A stretch of 8,334 nucleotides of DNA, taken from assembly GCA_017421145.1 (NCBI GenBank), contig JAFOTA010000144.1, positions 1 through 8,334 on the forward strand. Reading direction: 5' to 3'. This document shows positions 1 through 5,949 of this stretch, in pieces; the stretch's first letter is position 1, and each line of letters opens with the position of its first letter. Made by a program: the position numbers and the translations under genes. The notes beneath the pieces are model-generated. The model had not been told where the DNA came from, did no database searches, and saw nothing but the letters and a program-made list of their open reading frames with translations. The DNA is from Treponema sp. (lineage in GTDB: Bacteria > Spirochaetota > Spirochaetia > Treponematales > Treponemataceae).

Positions 1-1
1 A

Positions 2-355
2 ACCACAAACAGCAGCGGTCACAATACAGCCGGTACCTCAGAGGTATCGGTTGAAGCCTTCGTTGCAAATTCAACGGACAATCCCATAAAATTTGGAAAA
101 AACGGTACGAGCGTTACTTGGACGATAGACGGAAGGGAACACCATGGAACCTATTCAGTGGACATGAACGACAATTCCGTCACGCTGAATGTCACCGGGC
201 AATACTTAAACGGCTCATACAAATTTACATATACAAACAGAGGAAAAAAACTTCGTTCCCCTGATTTCGAATCTTTTGACGATGAATTGGATGATGATGG
301 AATTGCATACCCGGCATCGGAAGGCCCCTATCATCTGATTTATATTCTGGAATAA
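2..355 (+). CDS. C-terminal part of an unrecognised beta-rich, probably secreted protein (5' end outside window)
   Basis: The frame is open from the first bases of the window to TAA at 353-355, giving 117 residues of a longer protein. A GTG at 158 is inside this open frame and is unlikely to be the true start, because similar-looking sequence continues upstream and no ribosome binding site precedes it. The residues are rich in Thr, Ser, Asn and Gly with alternating hydrophobics (for example SVTLNVTGQYLNGSYKFTYT), as in beta-sandwich extracellular domains. An acidic stretch (FDDELDDDGI) lies near the C-terminus. No enzyme motif or family is recognised. It ends 28 bp before the M30 lipoprotein gene on the same strand, so the two are probably co-transcribed and this may be another surface or periplasmic protein. 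The secreted location is inferred from composition and neighbours, since the N-terminus is not visible. Confidence 0.75.
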   Translation, partial: TTNSSGHNTAGTSEVSVEAFVANSTDNPIKFGKNGTSVTWTIDGREHHGTYSVDMNDNSVTLNVTGQYLNGSYKFTYTNRGKKLRSPDFESFDDELDDDGIAYPASEGPYHLIYILE

Positions 356-373
356 GCTGACCGCAAGATTTAC

Positions 374-379
374 AGGAGG
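374..379 (+). promoter_or_regulatory. Shine-Dalgarno of the M30 lipoprotein gene
   Basis: A perfect AGGAGG stands four bases before the ATG at 384. It fixes this start, which is also followed directly by a lipoprotein signal sequence. Confidence 0.85.
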
Positions 380-383
380 TTTT

Positions 384-2540
384 ATGAAAAAGAAAATATT
401 GTCAATATTTACGGCACTTGCCATAGTACTTGCTTCTCTTTCAACTACAAGCTGCTATGAGATTCTGAACCTAATCTTACCGGAGCTGTTCGGGCAGATT
501 ATATCCGTCAATGCCATTGGAATCGATCATGGCGCAATAGTTTCATGGTCAAACGGATCCATATCATCTTACAGGCTATTTGTTTCTTATGTAAAAACAT
601 ACGGAACTGGAAATCCGGTAGAAATAGAAATCACCGAAAATAACAATTACACAACAATAAACGGCTTGGATAACGACGTTAATTACACGTTCAAAGTCTA
701 CATCAAAGACAGCAACGGTGACATTGCTGATTACAAGACCGCAACCGCAACACCGAGTGCAAGTTCATCAATGGCAGTCACATACAACGGCAGCACAGGG
801 GCAAATTCATTCATTGAACTTCCTGCAGACACAAGCGTAATCACTTTGACAGGGGTCAACGGAAAGACAATAACTTATGCAAACGTAAACAAAAGCACGT
901 CTTCCGCAATTCCGGCAAATTCAGTCAGAAAATACATGGAAAACGCAGGCACAGGCGGAATCTCCACTTCCGTAATTTCAAGGTCAGCAGATTCAGATGA
1001 AGATTTTGAACTCCTTGAAATGAAAGCTCCGGAAATCAAATCTTTTGTTCCACCGGAAGAGGACGAAATCAAAATCATTCAGCCGAAAAACCGCGCAAGC
1101 ACAGATTCCGACACGTTCAACAAAAATGCTCCGCAGCTTGGTCAAACACGCCTTATCTATGTGGATCAGGATCCAGAGCTTAATACATATGAGCAGGAAG
1201 AAATGACCCTGTATGCAATCGGAAAAAAGACTGACGGCAGCAACGAAATAAAATCTCTTGTATGGGTAAATGAAGCAAATGTCGCGTCAGTCAGCAGCGG
1301 AAACAAAATAAGCACTTCAGTCATTGAAGACATAATAAATAAATTCACGCATTGCTATGCCTTGGAAGAAGAAATATTCGGTCAAACATCGGACAGCATA
1401 ATAGTAAAAAACGGAACTGTCGGCATGGTAAATTATCCGACAAGCACATACATAAACATCGTCTTGACGGATGTCGGTAAGGATTACAATACAAGTTCTC
1501 CATGCGGTGTGGTCGGTTATTTCTGGAGCAGGGACTATTACGATAGAAGCTACTCGACCAACAAAACCATAAAGACATCGAACGAAGGAAAATATTTTTA
1601 CATAGACATCCCGTTCTGCAATTATACTTCTTCAAATACTTATGCAGGAACAGGCGGGGTCAGCAATACCGCGCTTTCCACTTTGTTCCATGAATACCAG
1701 CACATGATCAACTTCAATCAAAAAGATCGTTCACATGGATTAAGCACAGGCGATCACGTATGGTACAATGAAATGCTTTCCATGCTCTGCGAAGATTTGA
1801 TGCAGGATGCCTTGGGAATACCAGACAATGAAAACATACAGAAAAGCCGCATCCCGAATTTCAACGGATATTACTATTATTCCGGAGTCGCACAGTATAT
1901 TTCCCAAGATTCATGGATTTCTTACGGAACCGCATACGCATTCGGAGCATGGCTTGCAAGAAACTACGGAGGAGCCAAGCTTGTAAAAGAAATAAGCACC
2001 AATGCCTTTGTAGGAATAGAAAGCGTAGTCAATGCAGTCAACGAAGTAAATTCAACGACAAAGACTTGGGATGATCTGTTAAAAGAATATCTGCAGGCAA
2101 CCGGATTCCGTGCAAGCTATGCCGGCAGCAAGACACTCCCGACGCTGAACAAAAGACCGGATGCAGAAACTGCAATAACCAAAGATGTATCTGCGGCAGA
2201 ATACATATACAAAACGCCAACAGGATATGACTCAGGAACAACAACCGCAGGAACTTTGACGGGACAGTTTAAAAAAGGCATAAATCTCTGGAAATCCGAC
2301 TACAGAAACGTTTCTTCCAGCAAATATTATTACGGTCCGATGCTTGCAAAAGTCGGATTTGAATTGGATTTGCAGCCTACAGGATTTATTTTCCATCCGA
2401 TCGGCACGGCAACTTCCAATTCAGTAACGCTGTATTTTACGCCAAGCGCTTCGACATCCGGTGACAGTGTATACATCTACATACAGGACCCATTCAGTGC
2501 GACAAGCGCGGACACAACAGCAGAAGACGGTACACAATAA
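384..2540 (+). CDS. Secreted lipoprotein with fibronectin-III-like region and M30 (hyicolysin-type) zinc metallopeptidase domain
   Basis: This is a 718-residue predicted surface or periplasmic zinc endopeptidase. Residues 1-24 form a lipoprotein signal: KKK, a hydrophobic core, then STTSC with Cys24 as the likely lipidated residue; the loose lipobox is typical of spirochaetes. Residues about 37-125 look like a fibronectin type III fold (core Trp55, then INGLDNDVNYTFKVY near the end). A beta-rich segment of about 60 residues and an acidic Pro/Glu linker (about 195-250) follow. The peptidase part starts near TRLIYVD at 255. It contains the zinc motif HEYQH at 436-440 (Glu437 catalytic) followed by MINF, and WYNEMLSMLCED at 460-471, where Glu463 is the likely third zinc ligand. 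The FHEYQHMINF context and the WxNE follow-up match peptidase family M30. The C-terminal ~100 residues are beta-rich. Family assignment is by motif memory; substrate is unknown. It is followed after 23 bp by an aminopeptidase gene. Confidence 0.85.
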   Translation: MKKKILSIFTALAIVLASLSTTSCYEILNLILPELFGQIISVNAIGIDHGAIVSWSNGSISSYRLFVSYVKTYGTGNPVEIEITENNNYTTINGLDNDVNYTFKVYIKDSNGDIADYKTATATPSASSSMAVTYNGSTGANSFIELPADTSVITLTGVNGKTITYANVNKSTSSAIPANSVRKYMENAGTGGISTSVISRSADSDEDFELLEMKAPEIKSFVPPEEDEIKIIQPKNRASTDSDTFNKNAPQLGQTRLIYVDQDPELNTYEQEEMTLYAIGKKTDGSNEIKSLVWVNEANVASVSSGNKISTSVIEDIINKFTHCYALEEEIFGQTSDSIIVKNGTVGMVNYPTSTYINIVLTDVGKDYNTSSPCGVVGYFWSRDYYDRSYSTNKTIKTSNEGKYFYIDIPFCNYTSSNTYAGTGGVSNTALSTLFHEYQHMINFNQKDRSHGLSTGDHVWYNEMLSMLCEDLMQDALGIPDNENIQKSRIPNFNGYYYYSGVAQYISQDSWISYGTAYAFGAWLARNYGGAKLVKEISTNAFVGIESVVNAVNEVNSTTKTWDDLLKEYLQATGFRASYAGSKTLPTLNKRPDAETAITKDVSAAEYIYKTPTGYDSGTTTAGTLTGQFKKGINLWKSDYRNVSSSKYYYGPMLAKVGFELDLQPTGFIFHPIGTATSNSVTLYFTPSASTSGDSVYIYIQDPFSATSADTTAEDGTQ

Positions 2541-2563
2541 AGGAAAAGAGGCGGCAGGAAAAA

Positions 2564-3724
2564 ATGGGTGTCATCATTGATTCTATAAAGGGCAAGCTTG
2601 TAAAAGATCTCACGCCTGCCCAGACCATGATTCAGAATGTCTGCAAAATCAAAAAAGGCGAATCGGTTTTGATAATCGCAAACCCGGAGCTGAACCAGAT
2701 TGCACAGGATGTCTATCAGGCTGCACTTGAAATAGGAGCAAAAGTCAGCCTGATTTTCCAGCAGAAAAAAAACATAATGGATTTTGCGGACAAGACAGTA
2801 ATCGGTGCAATTTTGTCGGAACCGGACGTTATATTTTCGCTTTCTGCAGTCAAGCTTGGGAAAGATGAAAACGGCATAGAAAATCCATACATCGATGAAA
2901 ACGGAAAAATCTATGACAATGCTTTTGATTACCTTCTCAACGGTAAAAAATCTGTCCGTGCGGTTTGGACTCCGGGACTCACCCAGGATATTTTTGACAG
3001 AACAGTAAACATTGATTACGACCGTCTCAGGGAACAGTGCAAGCTGCTCTGCCAAAAATATGAAAATGCCGTAAGCGTCCATGTAACATCTCCCGGCGGA
3101 ACGGATGTCGTTGTCCCGGTAAAAGGAAGGCTTCCCCTTGTTGATGACGGAGATTTTTCAAAACCAGGCACAGGCGGTAACATTCCAAGCGGTGAAGTGT
3201 TTATTTCTCCGGTAGTCGGCAAAGAAAAAAACGAAGCTGATGAAGGAGAACTGAACGGCACGGAAGGAACGATTGTTTTTGACGGAAGCATGACTTTCAG
3301 TGACGGCGATGCAATTTTGAAAACACCAATTGTTGTCAGCGTCCAAAACGGATTTGTAAAAGACATTACCGGCGGAGCAGAAGCAAAGCGTCTTTTGAAA
3401 GACATACAAAACGCAGAAAAAGAATCGCTCGCAATGATTCTTACAGGAAAGCTTTCCAAGGAAACCGGAGCTGAATACAAAAAAAATGCAAGGAACATCG
3501 GCGAACTTGGAATCGGGCTTAATCCTGCAGCAAACATCACGGGCAACATGCTTGAAGATGAAAAAGTTTTCCGGACATGCCACTTCGCAATAGGAGAAAA
3601 CTATGACGGAGACGCACCTGCTTTGATTCACTTTGATGGTCTTGTCAGAAATCCGACCATTACCATCAAATATGAAGACGGAAGTGAATCTGTCATTCTA
3701 AAAGACGGGGATTTGACGATTTAA
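2564..3724 (+). CDS. M29-family (aminopeptidase T-like, COG2309-type) metallo-aminopeptidase
   Basis: This 386-residue protein resembles the leucyl aminopeptidase / aminopeptidase T group, which removes N-terminal residues from peptides using two metal ions. The N-terminal half is an alpha/beta domain (KKGESVLIIANPEL near 29-42). The C-terminal half carries the metal site: NIPSGEVF with Glu211, IGELGIGLNP with Glu314, CHFAIG with His340, Tyr347, and IHFD with His356 and Asp358. This is the Glu, Glu, His, Tyr, His, Asp order of family M29, and the His340-to-Tyr347 spacing of seven fits the characterised enzymes as I recall them. All expected residues are present, so it should be active. There is no signal peptide or membrane segment, so it is probably cytoplasmic, where it could finish peptides imported after outside cleavage. 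AGGA at 2556-2559 precedes the ATG. It sits 23 bp after the M30 gene and 24 bp before the next gene, within the same operon. Confidence 0.85.
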   Translation: MGVIIDSIKGKLVKDLTPAQTMIQNVCKIKKGESVLIIANPELNQIAQDVYQAALEIGAKVSLIFQQKKNIMDFADKTVIGAILSEPDVIFSLSAVKLGKDENGIENPYIDENGKIYDNAFDYLLNGKKSVRAVWTPGLTQDIFDRTVNIDYDRLREQCKLLCQKYENAVSVHVTSPGGTDVVVPVKGRLPLVDDGDFSKPGTGGNIPSGEVFISPVVGKEKNEADEGELNGTEGTIVFDGSMTFSDGDAILKTPIVVSVQNGFVKDITGGAEAKRLLKDIQNAEKESLAMILTGKLSKETGAEYKKNARNIGELGIGLNPAANITGNMLEDEKVFRTCHFAIGENYDGDAPALIHFDGLVRNPTITIKYEDGSESVILKDGDLTI

Positions 3725-3737
3725 GGAAATCCTGACC

Positions 3738-3742
3738 AGGAG
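3738..3742 (+). promoter_or_regulatory. Shine-Dalgarno that decides the start of the small exported protein
   Basis: AGGAG at 3738-3742 abuts the first in-frame ATG (3743), leaving no spacer, but is six bases from the second ATG at 3749. The second ATG is therefore the likely start. Confidence 0.7.
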
Positions 3743-3748
3743 ATGAAA

Positions 3749-4222
3749 ATGAAAATTAAAAACACAATGGCACTGTCATTGATTGCATTGTCCATGACAT
3801 TGACAGCCGCACCAATCACGGCAAACGGTTCAAAAGATTCTAATGCAGAAGACAACTCCATTCCTGAAAAATCTGTCCTACACATATCAGACAGACCCCC
3901 GGTTGGTTTTGGTGAAGGCGGAGGAATAGGAGCAGGACAAAGACCAAGCGGATTTGAAGAAATCCCGGAAGGAATAATTTCAGGCAAAAAGACAAGGACA
4001 GTCACTGCCGAACTTACGACGATAACGGGAACCCTGAATGTAAAAGGCGGCAAAGGAAACCGCAAATTCACATTCAAATCCGATGACGGAAAGACATACA
4101 ACATTAGTGTCGAAGAATCGAATGCAGAGCATCTTGCAGGATTGAAAAACAAAAAAATCAAAGCAGAAGGAGTCTTTTATGGAAAAGATTTCCTCCTCTT
4201 TGATTTTGTACCCGTTGAATAA
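3749..4222 (+). CDS. Small exported protein of unknown function with Gly-rich segment and C-terminal OB-like beta domain
   Basis: The protein has 157 residues from the ATG at 3749; an ATG two codons earlier (3743) is possible but lies directly against the Shine-Dalgarno. Residues 1-25 form a signal peptide (KIK, hydrophobic run, then TAAPITA), probably cut by signal peptidase I after Ala21 or Ala25; there is no Cys for lipidation. Residues 28-80 are hydrophilic and low in complexity, with a Gly/Pro stretch (PPVGFGEGGGIGAG at 50-63) that is probably disordered. Residues about 88-157 alternate strands: TITGTLNVKG, RKFTFKSDDGKTYNISV, then LAGLKNKKIKAEGVFYG. This resembles small OB-like barrels of exported proteins, but I do not recognise a named family. 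It is the last gene of the operon, ending 10 bp before a strong terminator. Export is well supported; function is unknown. Confidence 0.75.
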   Translation: MKIKNTMALSLIALSMTLTAAPITANGSKDSNAEDNSIPEKSVLHISDRPPVGFGEGGGIGAGQRPSGFEEIPEGIISGKKTRTVTAELTTITGTLNVKGGKGNRKFTFKSDDGKTYNISVEESNAEHLAGLKNKKIKAEGVFYGKDFLLFDFVPVE

Positions 4223-4232
4223 AGATTCCATG

Positions 4233-4275
4233 AACCCCTGACAAGCCACCGGATGGCTTCAGGGGTTTGTTTTTA
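4233..4275 (+). terminator. Rho-independent terminator of the lipoprotein-peptidase operon
   Basis: AACCCCTG (4233-4240) pairs with CAGGGGTT (4260-4267), and AAGCCA (4243-4248) pairs with TGGCTT (4254-4259), with a two-base bulge and a CCGGA loop. TTTGTTTTT follows on the + strand. On the - strand the hairpin is followed by CATGGAATCTTT, with no good U-tract, so it ends the + operon mainly. Its tail touches the stop codon of the converging ABC ATPase gene. Confidence 0.9.
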
Positions 4276-5130
4276 CTTGCAGGTATTCTGTATTTTCAAA
4301 ATAGCTTCACTGGTTTGAATCAGCTGCTCTCTTGTAAAAGTCTCTTTGTCTTTAAGCATTGCAGCAGGAACGCCATAAGCTTTTTCCAGAGCTTCGTTTG
4401 TCAGGACTTCTTCAGGGCTTCCATAATCCATGTCACGGTTCGGATAAAACAGAAGCACGTTTTCCGCAAACTGTCTTGTCAGATCAAGCTCATGCATTGA
4501 AATAAAAACCGCAGTTTTAGTTGCCGCACAAAAATCCCTGATATATTCAAGGGCTGAAATCTTCTGCCTCGGCTCCATTGCAAAAAGCGGTTCATCCATA
4601 AAAACAGATGCGCTTCCATAAAGCATGCTGAACGCCAAAAGCACTCTCTGTATTTCACCTTTGCTCAATTCTGCAAGACCGTGGTTCAGAACGCCGGAAA
4701 GCTCAAAAACTTCTATGGTTTCGGAAAGCAAATCTTTTTCCTTGCCGCGGATTGATTTTGCGTTTCCCTTCAATGCACCGTGTGAATAGACAAATGAAAG
4801 CAGCGCAGAAACTTTTTCATCGCTTTCAAATTCCATGTTCTGATAAATCACTGATGCCAGAAGATTTTTTTTCTCTTCATCAAGGAAAGTTATGTTTTGC
4901 CCGAAAAGATTTATTTTACCTGACTGCGGAACAAGACGGCCGCTCGCAAGCATCATGAAAGTAGATTTTCCAGAACCATTCGGACCAATCAAGCTCGTAA
5001 AACCAGCCGGGATGACTCCTGTAAAATGATCGAACACAGGCTGGGGAATTATCTGCTTTCCATTTTCATCCAAATCGCCTTCGACAAGCGGATAAGAAAA
5101 AGAAACGTCTTCAAATGAAATACAATCCAT
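4273..5130 (-). CDS. ABC transporter ATP-binding protein, FecE/BtuD-like class, without adjacent permease
   Basis: This 285-residue ATPase would energise a membrane transporter. I place the start at the ATG with first base 5130: AAGGA lies eight bases upstream and ISFEDVSFSYP follows at once, as normal for this family. An upstream in-frame extension to 5181 would overlap the TetR gene and has no homologous look. Motifs: A-loop Tyr13, Walker A GPNGSGKST (49-57), Q-loop Gln97, signature LSKGEIQR (155-162, usually LSGGQ), Walker B VFMDEP with Asp179 and Glu180, and H-switch His213. The D-loop region reads FAMEP rather than the usual SALDP. About a dozen extra residues (17-31) lie between the A-loop strand and the next strand. 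The tail YGSPEEVLTNEALEKAYGV (236-254) resembles iron-siderophore or cobalamin importer ATPases. All catalytic residues are present. It is the second gene of a TetR-led unit; no permease or binding protein is seen, so the substrate is open. Confidence 0.88.
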   Translation of the reverse strand: MDCISFEDVSFSYPLVEGDLDENGKQIIPQPVFDHFTGVIPAGFTSLIGPNGSGKSTFMMLASGRLVPQSGKINLFGQNITFLDEEKKNLLASVIYQNMEFESDEKVSALLSFVYSHGALKGNAKSIRGKEKDLLSETIEVFELSGVLNHGLAELSKGEIQRVLLAFSMLYGSASVFMDEPLFAMEPRQKISALEYIRDFCAATKTAVFISMHELDLTRQFAENVLLFYPNRDMDYGSPEEVLTNEALEKAYGVPAAMLKDKETFTREQLIQTSEAILKIQNTCK

Positions 5131-5138
5131 AATTTTAT

Positions 5139-5143
5139 TCCTT
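5139..5143 (-). promoter_or_regulatory. Shine-Dalgarno supporting the internal start of the ABC ATPase
   Basis: AAGGA on the - strand, eight bases before the ATG at 5130, favours this start over a longer reading that begins inside the end of the TetR gene. Confidence 0.65.
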
Positions 5144-5155
5144 GTAAAAAAAATT

Positions 5156-5809
5156 TCAGCCGATCCTGCGCGTAAAATCATCGATGAGGCGGTCTATTTC
5201 TTCCAATGCAGAATCATCTACAGGAAGAGGAAAAAGCTCACCTTCTTCACCGGACGGATTTTCGACAATCATTCGTTTTCTTTGCATCAGGCGGTTTGAA
5301 AGCAAAGTGCTGACACCGTTTAAAAACCATTGTATGCAGCCGCTTTTATATGCTTCCGGCAAAAAGATTTTTCCGTTGTTCATAAGCGACTTAAAAAGGA
5401 TTTCGGTCTGCTCATACAATCTGGCATGCTCAGCAGAAACGATTTCAGCTGCCGGCTTTGAAAAATATTTTTGGCTTTCAACAAAAGTGTAAATCTGAAA
5501 AAGCGGACGTTTTTCATGCATTTTGAAATAGCGGTTGATTATTCCTTTTAAAACAGATGCCGCAGAATATTTTTTTGTGACGGCTTCCAAATCCGGCGGA
5601 AGAAAATTAATTGCCGAAAGATAATCAGCGCAAAATTTGAATGCTTCTGAAAGTATAGCGTCCCGGCTGTCAAAATGATTATAAAGCGACGCTTTTTTTA
5701 TTCCCAACCGCTCAGCAATATCAGAAAGACTGGTTGCCCCGGTAGATTTGAAAAAAGAGATATCAATAAGCGCCAAGATTATTTCTTCTTGAGAAATTTT
5801 TTTCCCCAT
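5156..5809 (-). CDS. TetR/AcrR-family transcriptional regulator
   Basis: This 217-residue protein has the TetR-type DNA-binding head: a first helix (about 7-22), then the helix-turn-helix SLSDIAERLGIKKASLYNHF at 27-46, followed by DSRDAIL. The TSLSDIA...SLYNHFxSRDAIL pattern is diagnostic of the family. The C-terminal ~150 residues are helical and divergent, as expected for the ligand-binding and dimerisation part, and do not reveal the ligand. The ATG at 5807-5809 (- strand) follows AGGGGA with a short 3-4 base spacer. It is 25 bp upstream of the ABC ATPase gene and almost certainly co-transcribed with it. Like most regulators of this kind it probably represses its own unit, and it may also act on the divergent helicase promoter, since all share the 140-bp gap at 5810-5949. 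Confidence 0.92.
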   Translation of the reverse strand: MGKKISQEEIILALIDISFFKSTGATSLSDIAERLGIKKASLYNHFDSRDAILSEAFKFCADYLSAINFLPPDLEAVTKKYSAASVLKGIINRYFKMHEKRPLFQIYTFVESQKYFSKPAAEIVSAEHARLYEQTEILFKSLMNNGKIFLPEAYKSGCIQWFLNGVSTLLSNRLMQRKRMIVENPSGEEGELFPLPVDDSALEEIDRLIDDFTRRIG

Positions 5810-5835
5810 GCTTCCCCTACCATTCGTTAGTTAAT

Positions 5836-5864
5836 ATTCTACACCAGCTTCATTTTTTTTTCAA
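5836..5864 (-). promoter_or_regulatory. Probable sigma-70 type promoter of the TetR-ABC unit
   Basis: On the - strand, TTGAAA (5864-5859) and TAGAAT (5841-5836) are separated by exactly 17 bases and lie 27 bases ahead of the TetR start. The sequence ATTAACTAACGAAT (5835-5822), beginning just after the -10, is an imperfect dyad (ATT..AAT ends) covering the expected start point and is a possible self-operator. Confidence 0.6.
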
Positions 5865-5903
5865 GTTTGATGGAAACATCCTTAATGTTTTTCATTAAAA
5901 ACC

Positions 5904-5932
5904 TTTTAACTTTCCGAATTTCGGTGTATAAT
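5904..5932 (+). promoter_or_regulatory. Probable promoter of the XPB helicase gene
   Basis: A perfect TATAAT lies at 5927-5932. The -35 is weak: TTTTAA at 5904-5909 with a 17-base spacer, or TTTAAC one base on. The predicted transcript would start about 10 bases before the ATG at 5950. The poor -35 would suit an activated or regulated promoter. Confidence 0.55.
5914..5924. promoter_or_regulatory. Inverted repeat CCGAA-T-TTCGG inside the helicase promoter
   Basis: This is a perfect 5-bp inverted repeat around one central base, placed between the putative -35 and -10. A further half-site, TTCGG, occurs at 5938-5942 near the expected transcription start, 18 bases from the TTCGG at 5920. Position suggests an operator; the binding protein is unknown. 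Confidence 0.4.
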
Positions 5933-5949
5933 TTAGATTCGGTTTAAAT

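Noticed and set aside
158..160. GTG at 158 as start of a 65-residue gene
   Set aside because: The same frame is open to the window's left edge with similar composition and no Shine-Dalgarno precedes the GTG.
2477..3082. 201-residue open frame on the - strand across the M30/M29 junction
   Set aside because: It lies opposite two well-supported genes with full motifs, is rich in Cys, Phe and Tyr as antisense frames are, and shows no domain.
3016..3549. 177-residue - strand open frame inside the aminopeptidase gene
   Set aside because: Antisense shadow: rich in Ser, Phe and Pro with no motif, opposite the M29 metal-site region.
4267..4500. 77-residue + strand frame starting in the terminator
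   Set aside because: It begins in the terminator hairpin tail and runs antisense to the ABC ATPase; no ribosome site or signal.
5131..5181. N-terminal extension of the ABC ATPase by 17 residues
   Set aside because: It would overlap the TetR gene, lacks a ribosome site, and the ATG at 5130 is well placed after AAGGA with the usual family start following it.
5853..5861. T-run as a phase-variable tract
   Set aside because: Nine T in a row lies in the spacer of the TetR promoter and could vary in length, but a single tract in an A+T-rich gap is not enough evidence.
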